DNA of 17,050 bases from Lentzea aerocolonigenes (GCF_000955955.1 NZ_JYJG01000462.1:1-17050), one strand, 5' to 3'. Shown: positions 1 through 6,882, counted from the stretch's first letter. Numbers and translations: made by a program. The notes: generated by a model from the letters alone, not told the origin.

Positions 1-56
1 ATCCCGGCCTAACAAGCCAAAACGACTTTGCCGGGGCCGTGCCCGCCAAGGGGACC

Positions 57-76
57 CCTGCTTTTATTATTGCAGG
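57..76. terminator. Weak hairpin after the first XRE gene
   Basis: Arms CCTGC (57-61) and GCAGG (72-76) flank a 10-nt AT-rich loop about 65 nt past the regulator's stop codon. The stem is only 5 bp and there is no clear T-run, so a terminator role is a guess. The rest of positions 1-141 shows no gene. In particular I see no DUF397-type small protein, which often follows DUF5753 regulators. Confidence 0.2.
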
Positions 77-141
77 TAGCACCGACAATTCTGGACGGTC
101 GAGCAGCCCTCAGCGGCAGTTGTCCACAGGCAGTGCTGCTA

Positions 142-996
142 CTACGCGAGGTGTAGTTGCGGCTTACCGTGGTTCTGCCGAATCCTGCTGACGAGGTCCG
201 TGATCATCGCTCGTGACTGTTCTTCGCTGAGCGCGATGGAGTCCAGACGCTCGAAGATTGACCTGCAGTTCTTGACCCCCGCTGGGTCCTGCACGAACAC
301 TCGGGCGATCTCGGATTCCGTGTACGCCACTGTGCTGCGCTTCTCGTACTCCCACATCACGTATTCGGCCGTGTACACACCTGCCGGCCCGCTCGATGAA
401 GGCACGATCCGGATGACGTACTTCTTGAACAGCAACCGCTTGAGCTGCTCTTCCATGAGTTCGCCACTGCCGACCTGCAGCCGCAGCGCGTTCTCGTGGA
501 TGAAGAACGTGCATTGAGGCCGGTCGTGCGCGTTCAGGAACGCTTGCCGTTCAGTCCGGCACCGAACCGCCACCTCGATCCCATCCGCGGAGACAGTGGC
601 GCGGGACTCGTACAGCTGCCGCGCGTACTCCTTGGACTGCACCAGGCCTGGTACGACCACCGGGTTGTAGGTGAAGATCTTCTTCGCGCTGGTCTCGGCC
701 ATCGACATTGTCCGCAGGTTGCCGTGCGCCTGTACGAAGTAGAGGTCGAACGCCGACCGGTAGCGGTTGAGGAAGTCCTCCACGAACTCCAGCGGACGGC
801 CGCACCGGCCCAGGTACTGGACGATGTCGATCTCGCTCGCCCGCACCTTGCCGTGCTCGATGTTGGAGACCTTGCCCGGATCCCACCCGAGCATGCGGGC
901 GATCCGCCGACCGCGGAAAGTCGTGTAGCGCTCCCGCACCTGGCGCAGTTCATCGCCCAGGTCACGGCTGTACGGAGTCGACGGATCGCCGTTCAT
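142..996 (-). CDS. XRE-family regulator with C-terminal DUF5753 domain
   Basis: The 284-residue protein is a predicted cytoplasmic DNA-binding regulator. The N-terminal helix-turn-helix spans about residues 15-75: the ELRQVRERYT helix, then RRIARMLGWDPGKVSNIEHG, a classic XRE recognition region. Residues 105-270 match the DUF5753 ligand/partner domain common in actinomycetes: NPVVVPGLVQSKEYARQLY near 111-129, then the C-terminal run around DPAGV...FERL...LSEEQSRAMI. Such proteins often pair with a small DUF397 protein and influence development or secondary metabolism; that is family knowledge, and no partner is seen here. The ATG at 996 is chosen because a TAACGT hexamer ends 7 nt upstream, fitting leaderless transcription; there is no good ribosome binding site. 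Target genes cannot be told from the sequence. Confidence 0.85.
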   Translation of the reverse strand: MNGDPSTPYSRDLGDELRQVRERYTTFRGRRIARMLGWDPGKVSNIEHGKVRASEIDIVQYLGRCGRPLEFVEDFLNRYRSAFDLYFVQAHGNLRTMSMAETSAKKIFTYNPVVVPGLVQSKEYARQLYESRATVSADGIEVAVRCRTERQAFLNAHDRPQCTFFIHENALRLQVGSGELMEEQLKRLLFKKYVIRIVPSSSGPAGVYTAEYVMWEYEKRSTVAYTESEIARVFVQDPAGVKNCRSIFERLDSIALSEEQSRAMITDLVSRIRQNHGKPQLHLA

Positions 997-1003
997 TGCC
1001 CCG

Positions 1004-1009
1004 ACGTTA
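1004..1009 (-). promoter_or_regulatory. Candidate -10 box for leaderless regulator mRNA
   Basis: On the minus strand TAACGT (TANNNT form) is followed by 7 nt and then the ATG at 996. This is the spacing typical of leaderless actinobacterial transcripts. No good -35 is visible. Confidence 0.4.
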
Positions 1010-1050
1010 GGTGATGGAGCCGGAACAACATCGTGCCCAAACGGGTGGAA

Positions 1051-1779
1051 TCACTTCAGGTGCCGCGCGAAGAACTGGTTCGCGTAAGGCCCCTCGAACG
1101 CCGGGATGCCGGTGTGCCCGCCCATGTTGGCGTGCAGCGTCTTCTCCTTGGAACCGAAGGCGTCGAACAGGTCCAGCGCCATCTGCCGGTCGTTGCCCTC
1201 GTCGTCCCACTGCAACAGCATCAGCAGCGGAGTGGTGACCTGCCGGGCCTCCTCGAACATCACCCGAGGCACGTAACTCCCGGCGAACAGCAGGGCGGCC
1301 GCGATGCGCGGATCGACCGCCGCCAGCCGGAGGCTGATGCCGAGCACGCCGCCCGAGGTCCCGACAGGGCCGTCGCTGATCTCGGGCAGCGCGAGAAGCG
1401 CGTCGAGGGCGGCCTGCGACTCCGGAACGGCCTGGTCGACCAGCGGGAGGATGAGCCGTTCGATGATCTCTTCGGCGACGGGCTCTCCTGCCTCGATCGC
1501 TCGGCGCAGGTCGGCGCGGGCCTGTTCGGCGTCGGCGGAACGGGGCCGGTCACCGCTCCACGGGAGTTCGACGGTGGCCACGGCGTAGCCCTCGGCCACG
1601 GTGCCCAGTGCCCTGGCCGCCAGCCGGGAGTACATCCTGTCCAACCCGCCCTGGTTGCCCATCAGGATCAACGGGGCCGGCTCGGATCCGGACGTCCACA
1701 GGATGCCGGGGACGTCGCCGAGGGTGAACCTGCGCTCGAGGACGTCGGCGTCGAGGCTTTGTTCGGAAGTGAAGTGCAT
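1051..1779 (-). CDS. Alpha/beta hydrolase (dienelactone hydrolase/esterase-like)
   Basis: The 242-residue soluble protein has no signal peptide. The nucleophile elbow is GTSGG, with Ser142 inside the G-x-S-x-G pattern; an acidic residue near 192-197 (WDDEGND) and His222 in GGHTG would complete the catalytic triad. An early LILMGNQGG segment (about 38-45) resembles the oxyanion-hole strand of this fold. The substrate cannot be predicted; esterase or dienelactone hydrolase activity is the family expectation. The ATG at 1779 has a good GGAAAGG-type ribosome binding site just upstream (about 1787-1794). It lies 54 nt downstream of the regulator's start on the same strand, and a possible 16-codon leader ORF and promoter lie upstream. 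It may be transcribed together with the regulator, though the regulator seems to have its own -10. Confidence 0.75.
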   Translation of the reverse strand: MHFTSEQSLDADVLERRFTLGDVPGILWTSGSEPAPLILMGNQGGLDRMYSRLAARALGTVAEGYAVATVELPWSGDRPRSADAEQARADLRRAIEAGEPVAEEIIERLILPLVDQAVPESQAALDALLALPEISDGPVGTSGGVLGISLRLAAVDPRIAAALLFAGSYVPRVMFEEARQVTTPLLMLLQWDDEGNDRQMALDLFDAFGSKEKTLHANMGGHTGIPAFEGPYANQFFARHLK

Positions 1780-1828
1780 GGTCGTGCCTTTCCGGAGTGC
1801 TCGCGAAACGGCGCTCCCGGACGACGAC

Positions 1829-1879
1829 CTATCGCCCGACCGTGACCCCGGAGGGGAGCACCCATGTCGAAATGTTCAC
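1829..1879 (-). CDS. Possible 16-residue leader peptide ORF
   Basis: GTG at 1879 opens a short frame reading MNISTWVLPSGVTVGR and ends with TAG at 1829. A perfect GGAGG (minus strand, 1888-1892) sits 8 nt before the GTG, a better ribosome binding site than many real genes here have. It ends 49 nt before the hydrolase ATG. It may be translated as a leader peptide or be chance. No amino-acid run typical of attenuation is seen. Confidence 0.25.
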   Translation of the reverse strand: MNISTWVLPSGVTVGR

Positions 1880-1916
1880 GGGTACCACCTCCTCGGTCTC
1901 TCGCACGGTCGCCGGA

Positions 1917-1946
1917 AAGGTAGCAGGACGGTCGTCGCGAGCCCAA
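1917..1946 (-). promoter_or_regulatory. Candidate promoter for leader ORF and hydrolase
   Basis: On the minus strand TTGGGC (1941-1946) and TACCTT (1917-1922) are separated by 18 nt, a plausible housekeeping-sigma pair. It would start transcription near 1908, just before the leader ORF's ribosome binding site. The -35 is only half consensus. Confidence 0.3.
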
Positions 1947-1982
1947 GCGTTTTACGTTTGACGTGCGGGTTTTACTGACCAG

Positions 1983-3983
1983 GTGCGGACGACCATCATC
2001 AAGAAGACCCTGCGCGTGCCTGCGTCGGACGGCGCGCGGGGTGATGGCGGCACGACCGCCAGGCAGCTCGACGCCGCGCTGATCAAGGTCGGTTTCAAGG
2101 CCTCGCGCGAGCTGATCGAACACATCTCCGACGTGGCCGACGCCGAGGAGTACGCCCAGGAGATCGTCCGGGCGGTCAAGGAACTGGTCGGCGCGCGAGC
2201 CCAGCACAACCCGTACTTCAAGGACTTCCCGCACAACGTGCCGGACACGGTCGCGTTCTGGCTGTCCTGCATCTCCGATGTCGCTGAGTTCTCCGGCAAC
2301 CTGCTCGACCTGCCCAAGTACGGCCGCGTCCAGCACACCTACGAGGAGATGCTCAAGGCGCACGACGAGCTGATCCCGTCGCTCAAGGACCGCATGACCG
2401 TCCTGCACCTCGGCGGCACGCTCGACGACGAGATCACCCGCCTCTACCTGGAGCTCGCGGAGAGTCCGATCCCGCTCGGCGAGGACGACCGCACACTGCT
2501 CGGCGAACTGGCGACGCAGCGTCTCGACGTGACGCCGGAAGCTGTTCCCACCAGGGAGAACCGCGCGATCCTCAACGCCGCCCGCCTCGTCGCGCAGCGG
2601 CCGCTCGCCGACATCGACACGGTCACCGACGTGCTGCGCCTGGCCGCGGAGGCGTCCGGGGGAGATGTCACGCTGCGCGAGTCCACGCGCTTCCGGTCGT
2701 TCCGCAGGCCTGAACGCCGGGCGTTACTGGCTGCGCTGGACGAGGTGGAGCCGAGCAAGTTCGGCGACGTCAACCAGCACCGCGAGGCGTGGAAGCGGCT
2801 CGGCGAGCGGTTGCACCCGCACGAGCACCCGTTCGCCGGCGCTCAGGACGTGTTCGCGGTGGCGCGCAAGGAGAAGGTCGCCCGGTCGTTCGCCGGCCAG
2901 GTCGAGATGGCGTTCGCGGACAACGATCCGGACCTCGCGCTGCGCATCCTCGCGAAGGCGCCCGGCATGCTCCTGCGCAGCGTCGACCGGCTGGTCAGGA
3001 GCGGCGCGTCGAACGTCGCCGAAGCAGTGGCGACAGCTGCTCCCGACGTGTCCGGGCGCGTGCTGGTGTCGGTGCTCGAACACCTCGGCAACCGCTCAAA
3101 GCCTGACACCGCAAGGGTGTTCGCGAACCGCAGCCGCAAGGTGTGGATCGCGGACGACAGCCGTCCGCCGATCGATGCCACGGCGATCGTCGAGGTCATC
3201 GAGGCCGAACTCGTGCGCAGGCTGCCGGAGTACTCCGAGCTGACCGTGGATCCGGAGGTGCTCGACGTCGTCGTGCCGATGTCCGGCACCGCCACCGAGG
3301 ACGGCTTCGGCGTGCTGCCGCGCGGTTCGAAGATGTGGCTGGAAGGCGACGTGCTGCGGTTCTTCGTGCACTGGCACCAGATGTCGAAGCGCACCGACTT
3401 CGACCTGTCGGTGGTGCTGCTGGACGAGAACTTCGCGTTCAGGGGCCAGGTTTCGTGGACACAGCTGAAGGACAAGGGCGCGTTCCACTCCGGCGACCTC
3501 ACCGACGCCACCAACGGAGCGACCGAGTTCATCGACCTGCACCGGGACGCGGTGGAGGCGAAGTACATCGTGCCGCAGGTGAACGTCTACTCGGGCGAGG
3601 GGTTCGACCAGGTCGCCGAGTCGACGTTCGGGTTCATGACCCGCGACCTCGACCAGCTCGGTAAGCCGTTCGAGCCGAGCACGGTTCGAGCGCGGTCGTC
3701 CATGCGCGGCAAGGGAAAGGTCGCGCTGCCGATCATGTTCGAACGGCAGGGCGATCTCTGGTTCGGCACCTGGCTGCACCTCTACCTGCGCGGCAACGTG
3801 TGGGGCAACCGCGTCGAGGAGAACCGCGACCTGGTCAAGCTGATCACCGCGGCGGCGTTGCACCGCAAGTACTTCACCGTGCGCAAGCTGGTGGAGTTGT
3901 TCGAGCGCAAGGGTTCCACCGCGGGAGCGCGCACCATCCACATTGGACCCGTGGCGGAACTCGCAAACCTGCTGTCGGACTGA
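1983..3983 (+). CDS. TerD-domain protein of the MXAN_6230/SCO0854 type, RING cysteines absent
   Basis: This is a 666-residue soluble protein. The N-terminal part (about 1-250) has the HNPYFKDFPHNVPDT segment near 75-89 and a KYGRVQHTYEEMLKAHD segment near 112-128. I recognise these from large actinobacterial/myxobacterial proteins named after SCO0854 and MXAN_6230. The C-terminal part (about 455-605) is TerD-like: a hydrophobic strand ending in DFDLSVVLLDE (472-482), then HSGDLT (502-507), the calcium-binding style of tellurium-resistance TerD proteins. Family members normally carry a RING-type Cys cluster; here Cys96 is the only cysteine, so that zinc site is gone or never existed. No ter operon genes are nearby. 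GTG at 1983 is the only possible start after the in-frame stop at 1959. The ribosome binding site is weak. Function is unknown; a stress or envelope role is inference. Confidence 0.75.
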   Translation: MRTTIIKKTLRVPASDGARGDGGTTARQLDAALIKVGFKASRELIEHISDVADAEEYAQEIVRAVKELVGARAQHNPYFKDFPHNVPDTVAFWLSCISDVAEFSGNLLDLPKYGRVQHTYEEMLKAHDELIPSLKDRMTVLHLGGTLDDEITRLYLELAESPIPLGEDDRTLLGELATQRLDVTPEAVPTRENRAILNAARLVAQRPLADIDTVTDVLRLAAEASGGDVTLRESTRFRSFRRPERRALLAALDEVEPSKFGDVNQHREAWKRLGERLHPHEHPFAGAQDVFAVARKEKVARSFAGQVEMAFADNDPDLALRILAKAPGMLLRSVDRLVRSGASNVAEAVATAAPDVSGRVLVSVLEHLGNRSKPDTARVFANRSRKVWIADDSRPPIDATAIVEVIEAELVRRLPEYSELTVDPEVLDVVVPMSGTATEDGFGVLPRGSKMWLEGDVLRFFVHWHQMSKRTDFDLSVVLLDENFAFRGQVSWTQLKDKGAFHSGDLTDATNGATEFIDLHRDAVEAKYIVPQVNVYSGEGFDQVAESTFGFMTRDLDQLGKPFEPSTVRARSSMRGKGKVALPIMFERQGDLWFGTWLHLYLRGNVWGNRVEENRDLVKLITAAALHRKYFTVRKLVELFERKGSTAGARTIHIGPVAELANLLSD

Positions 3984-4018
3984 GGGTTTCGCTGCTAACG
4001 TGGTGAACGCGAGGCCAT

Positions 4019-4083
4019 GAGAGGGCTTCCTTCTAAAATCCGGAACCGGAATGGTCTTCGGACCGCCGGTCATCAGCCCTCTC
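4019..4083 (+). terminator. Nested stem-loop with UUCG tetraloop after the TerD gene
   Basis: Three stems nest inside one another. The outer stem is GAGAGGGCT (4019-4027) with AGCCCTCTC (4075-4083), 9 bp; the middle is ACCGG (4045-4049) with CCGGT (4066-4070); the inner is GGTC/GACC (4053-4064) closing a TTCG loop, the very stable C(UUCG)G type. It begins 36 nt after the TerD stop, so a terminator is the simplest reading. There is no T-run, as is common in actinomycetes. A structured RNA is the alternative. Confidence 0.5.
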
Positions 4084-4112
4084 GCTCTCCTCGCCTCACT
4101 CCGGTGGCGTGT

Positions 4113-4131
4113 GTCCGCAGAACGCGCGGAC
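4113..4131. terminator. Short hairpin between convergent genes
   Basis: GTCCGC (4113-4118) and GCGGAC (4126-4131) form a perfect 6-bp stem with a 7-nt loop. It lies between the ends of the TerD gene and the second regulator and may add to bidirectional termination. Confidence 0.35.
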
Positions 4132-4150
4132 CACGTCGTTCGTAGTCCCT

Positions 4151-4167
4151 TCTGGGGACACCCCAGA
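4151..4167 (-). terminator. Terminator hairpin of the second regulator
   Basis: TCTGGGG (4151-4157) and CCCCAGA (4161-4167) form a perfect 7-bp stem with a 3-nt loop, 8 nt past the regulator's TAG on the minus strand. A T-run is absent. Confidence 0.5.
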
Positions 4168-4175
4168 CCACGCCA

Positions 4176-5144
4176 CTAGCTCCACTCGACGGCGATGCCC
4201 GCGATGCCGGGGCCGACGTCGCCGAAGTAGGCGCTGACGACGCCGCCGAGCCCGCACACCAGCTCCTCGACGTCGACCGGCGTGGCATCGGCCGACGCCC
4301 GGAACTGCTTGAGGCAGCGCGCGGGCATCGCGCGCCGGTGGAACGACAGCTGCACCAGGTACGAGCCGCAGGTGTCGCGGAACGTCCGGTGATGGCCGGG
4401 AGTCGCCCCGCCGGTGTCGTCGACGATCGTGAAGCTGAAAACGTGCTCCTCGCCGGCCGAGAGCCGCCGGTCGAACAGCATCTCCACGGCCAGGTTGCGA
4501 GAAGCGCTTTCCCTGCGCAGCCGCCCCTGCCGACAGCCTTCACCAGCGCGAACCAGCGCGTTCTCGATCAACGAGCCGTCGTCGCCGCGGTGCACCACCA
4601 AGTACCTGTCAGGTCCCTGACGGACAGCCCGCACGACCAGCCGCGTGGTGATCGAGCGCTGTTCGCGGTGCATGCCGAGCTGCACGGTGTCGTGCACCGA
4701 CAGCACCTCGAGGTCGGCGTTGCCCCGCGCGGCCTCGGGCACCGAGTCGAACGAGGCGAGCAGCGGCGCCGGCTCCGGCCAGGTCGCGACAGGACGCGGC
4801 AGGTAGGTGTTGGCGTTGCGCGGGCCGATCAGGTCCAACAAGGACGACGGCGGCAGGCGCAGCACAGTTTCCAGCGCGCGCACCGTGCTGATGGCGCGGG
4901 GAACCTCGGGGTGGCGCAGGCCGCGTTGCCAGTACGAGAGCGTCGACTGGCCGACTTGGACACCGAGTTGTTCGAGGTGGGCGCGCAGCCGGGCGAGCGA
5001 GAGGCCCCGGTGGGCGATCGCCTCGCGCAGGGCGCGGTGGAACGGCCCGTAACGCAGCGTCTCGGCGAGAGGGGTCGGCAGACCCCCGGTCGGGTGACCG
5101 ATCGGTTCGTTGACCGACTCGGCGTGCCCGGAATCCGCGGCCAC
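4176..5144 (-). CDS. XRE-like helix-turn-helix regulator
   Basis: The protein is 322 residues. An HTH-like N-terminal region (about 33-105) includes FHRALREAIAHRGLSLARL and then GQSTLSYWQRGLRHPEVPRA, the pattern of actinobacterial XRE-type proteins in which the recognition helix is followed by a W-x-R-G-x-R-x-P-E stretch. Residues 110-322 form an unrecognised, mixed alpha/beta C-terminal domain, probably for ligand or partner sensing. GTG at 5144 is the most upstream start that fits; its ribosome binding site (GGTAGG about 9 nt upstream) is mediocre. It is divergent from tmk across 133 nt that hold a perfect dyad, suggesting autoregulation. I am sure of the DNA-binding type but not of its targets. 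Confidence 0.7.
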   Translation of the reverse strand: MAADSGHAESVNEPIGHPTGGLPTPLAETLRYGPFHRALREAIAHRGLSLARLRAHLEQLGVQVGQSTLSYWQRGLRHPEVPRAISTVRALETVLRLPPSSLLDLIGPRNANTYLPRPVATWPEPAPLLASFDSVPEAARGNADLEVLSVHDTVQLGMHREQRSITTRLVVRAVRQGPDRYLVVHRGDDGSLIENALVRAGEGCRQGRLRRESASRNLAVEMLFDRRLSAGEEHVFSFTIVDDTGGATPGHHRTFRDTCGSYLVQLSFHRRAMPARCLKQFRASADATPVDVEELVCGLGGVVSAYFGDVGPGIAGIAVEWS

Positions 5145-5162
5145 CGCGGCACCTACCCTTCA

Positions 5163-5177
5163 CACACGCGCCGTGTG
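5163..5177. promoter_or_regulatory. Dyad operator candidate between regulator and tmk
   Basis: CACACG-CGC-CGTGTG is a perfect 6-bp inverted repeat with a 3-nt spacer, 18 nt upstream of the regulator's GTG. A second dyad, CGATC-N4-GATCG (5197-5210), lies beyond it. The placement suits autoregulation by the XRE-like protein; this is inferred from position only. Confidence 0.4.
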
Positions 5178-5264
5178 ACTGTTCACCGTAGTCACTCGAT
5201 CTGGTGATCGAAAGATCGGATTTCGCCCGTGTGGGGGATGTGCTGCGGCCGTATGAGTGGCCAC

Positions 5265-5270
5265 TAGGGT
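5265..5270 (+). promoter_or_regulatory. Candidate -10 box of leaderless tmk
   Basis: TAGGGT (TANNNT form) is followed by 7 nt and the GTG at 5278, the spacing of a leaderless start. The -35 region is poor. Confidence 0.45.
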
Positions 5271-5277
5271 TCGCCGG

Positions 5278-5922
5278 GTGGGAAAGCTCGTAGTGATCGA
5301 AGGTCTTGACGGTGCCGGCAAGCGCACGCTCGCGAACGGTCTGACGGAGGCGCTGCACGCCCAGGGCAGGTCCGTGACCAGCCACGCGTTCCCGCGCTAC
5401 GGCCAGAGCGTGCACGCTGACCTGGTCCGCGACGCCCTCTACGGCAAGGTCGGCGACCTCAGCGACTCGGTCTACGGCATGGCCGTGCTGTACGCGCTGG
5501 ACCGGCGCGGCGCGGCTGACCAGATCCGCAAGGACCTCGAAGAGCACGACGTCGTGCTGCTCGACCGCTACGTGGCTTCCAACGCCGCCTACAACGCCGC
5601 GCGGCTGCACCAGGACGAGAACGGCGAGTTCGTCGAGTGGGTGCGCGCGCTCGAGATCGACCGGTTCGGCCTGCCCGTTCCCGATCTGCACCTGCTGCTC
5701 CGCGTGCCGGTAGAGGTCGCGGCCGAACGTGCCGCGAAACGTGAGCAGGACGACGACTCAAGGGCCCGCGACATTTACGAATCCGATGGCGGGCTGCAGG
5801 CCAGGTGCGGTGTCGTTTACGACGGATTGGCGAAGATCAACTGGCTGGCCCCGTGGCAAGTGGTCGACGGGCGGTCAAACGTGAAGTTTCATTCGCTTCT
5901 GGAACCACTCTTCACTCCTTGA
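5278..5922 (+). CDS. tmk: Thymidylate kinase (dTMP kinase)
   Basis: The enzyme phosphorylates dTMP to dTDP with ATP in the cytosol, an essential step of dTTP synthesis. The P-loop EGLDGAGKRTL sits at residues 8-18. The FPRYG segment (39-43) and the DRY motif (96-98) shape the dTMP site, and a LID-like region with RARDIYE lies near 162-168. From this GTG the protein is 214 residues, the same length as the M. tuberculosis enzyme. An earlier in-frame GTG at 5257 would add 7 residues (MATRVRR) without a ribosome binding site and across the -10 box, so I reject it. In M. tuberculosis tmk sits directly before mtrA. Here a methyltransferase gene separates them, and the sahH gene that precedes tmk there is absent. 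Confidence 0.93.
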   Translation: MGKLVVIEGLDGAGKRTLANGLTEALHAQGRSVTSHAFPRYGQSVHADLVRDALYGKVGDLSDSVYGMAVLYALDRRGAADQIRKDLEEHDVVLLDRYVASNAAYNAARLHQDENGEFVEWVRALEIDRFGLPVPDLHLLLRVPVEVAAERAAKREQDDDSRARDIYESDGGLQARCGVVYDGLAKINWLAPWQVVDGRSNVKFHSLLEPLFTP

Positions 5923-5926
5923 GTGG
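5905..5926 (+). terminator. Small hairpin over the tmk stop
   Basis: CCACTC (5905-5910) pairs with GAGTGG (5921-5926); an alternative CACTC-CTT-GAGTG uses the same 3' arm. It overlaps the tmk stop codon. It is short and lacks a T-run, so termination is uncertain. Confidence 0.25.
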
Positions 5927-5945
5927 TCGCTCACGTGCGTACCGA

Positions 5946-5972
5946 TTGACACGATCGTGGATCCGGTACGTC
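5946..5972 (+). promoter_or_regulatory. Candidate methyltransferase promoter with embedded palindrome
   Basis: A perfect TTGACA -35 lies at 5946-5951. The best -10 is TACGTC at 5967-5972, giving a short 15-nt spacer. The perfect palindrome CACGATCGTG (5950-5959) overlaps the -35 and the spacer, where a bound repressor would block RNA polymerase. Confidence 0.35.
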
Positions 5973-5998
5973 ACTGTGAGTGTATAGGAGATCACAAT

Positions 5999-6829
5999 TT
6001 GAAGCGTGTTCTGCAGCGCCCCCCGGTCGGAGTCGCCCGTACGGCTGTTCTGATCGCTGCCGCCCGCGCCAATGAGCAACGTCATCTCCGCCGCCTCTTC
6101 ACCGACCCACTGGCCGCAGGACTCGTGGAGGCCGCCGGCTCCGCGAACGACCTGAACGGCGTCCGGACCCTCGCGGGAGATCACTTCGTCCTGCGCACCC
6201 GGTATTTCGACGACCAGCTCCTCAGCTCGGCCCAGCCGCAGGTAGTGATCATGGCGGCGGGCCTCGACACCAGAGCGTTCCGGCTGCAGTGGCCGCCGGG
6301 CACAACACTCTTCGAGCTCGACTTGCCCGACATGGTCGAGTTCAAGGAGGACGCTCTGCACGACCTGCAGGCCCGGCCCCACTGCGAACGGGTGGTCGTC
6401 CCCTGCGACCTCCGCGAGGACTGGCCGACAGCGCTGATCCAGGCGGGGTTCGACCCGAAGAGGCCCACGGCGTGGTTGCTGGAGGGCCTCTTCATGTTCC
6501 TGCCCCCGGACGCGGGTGACCGGATCCTGTACTGGGTGAGCGCGCTGTCCACTCGGGGCAGCACGCTCGCGCTCGAACACGTCAACCGCGAGTTCCGCGA
6601 GTTGCCGCAGATGAGGCCCGTCCACGACCGGTTCGACACGCTGGACGCCCGCTGGCAGTCCGACGTGGAGGACCCGGTCGAGTGGCTCGCGGGCCACGGC
6701 TGGCACGCCACCGTCACTCATCAAGTTGACCTGGCCGCGCAGCACGACCGCGCGGTGCCGGCGATCACCGACCCGCGGAAGGTGGGTGATGCGCGCATCT
6801 GGCTGGCCTCGGCGATCCACACGGTCTGA
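5999..6829 (+). CDS. Class I SAM-dependent methyltransferase, TIGR00027-like family
   Basis: The 276-residue protein matches the actinobacterial family in which GVARTAVLIAAARA opens the protein (residues 11-24) and VVIMAAGLDTRAFRL (82-96) is the SAM-binding motif I, followed by the acidic ELD (106-108). The later WLLEGLFMFLPP (159-170) is also typical. Members are annotated as putative O-methyltransferases; the substrate is unknown. The TTG at 5999 is chosen because AGGAG (5986-5990) lies 8 nt upstream; the frame could extend to a GTG at 5957, but that gives an atypical N-terminus. It has its own apparent promoter and strong terminator, and it interrupts the tmk-mtrA neighbourhood conserved in M. 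tuberculosis, which suggests a later insertion. Confidence 0.85.
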   Translation: MKRVLQRPPVGVARTAVLIAAARANEQRHLRRLFTDPLAAGLVEAAGSANDLNGVRTLAGDHFVLRTRYFDDQLLSSAQPQVVIMAAGLDTRAFRLQWPPGTTLFELDLPDMVEFKEDALHDLQARPHCERVVVPCDLREDWPTALIQAGFDPKRPTAWLLEGLFMFLPPDAGDRILYWVSALSTRGSTLALEHVNREFRELPQMRPVHDRFDTLDARWQSDVEDPVEWLAGHGWHATVTHQVDLAAQHDRAVPAITDPRKVGDARIWLASAIHTV

Positions 6830-6833
6830 CCGG

Positions 6834-6882
6834 CACGCGGGGCCCTTTCGTGCGCTCCTGCCAAACGAAAGCGCCCCGCGTG
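6834..6882 (+). terminator. Strong terminator after the methyltransferase
   Basis: CACGCGGGGC (6834-6843) pairs with GCCCCGCGTG (6873-6882). After a single C-C mismatch, CTTTCGT (6845-6851) pairs with ACGAAAG (6865-6871), for about 17 bp around a 13-nt loop. It starts 5 nt past the stop and should insulate mtrA from upstream transcription. Confidence 0.8.

Noticed and set aside
5257..5277. Upstream GTG start for tmk
   Set aside because: No ribosome binding site, seven atypical residues, and it spans the -10 box; the GTG at 5278 gives the normal 214-residue length.
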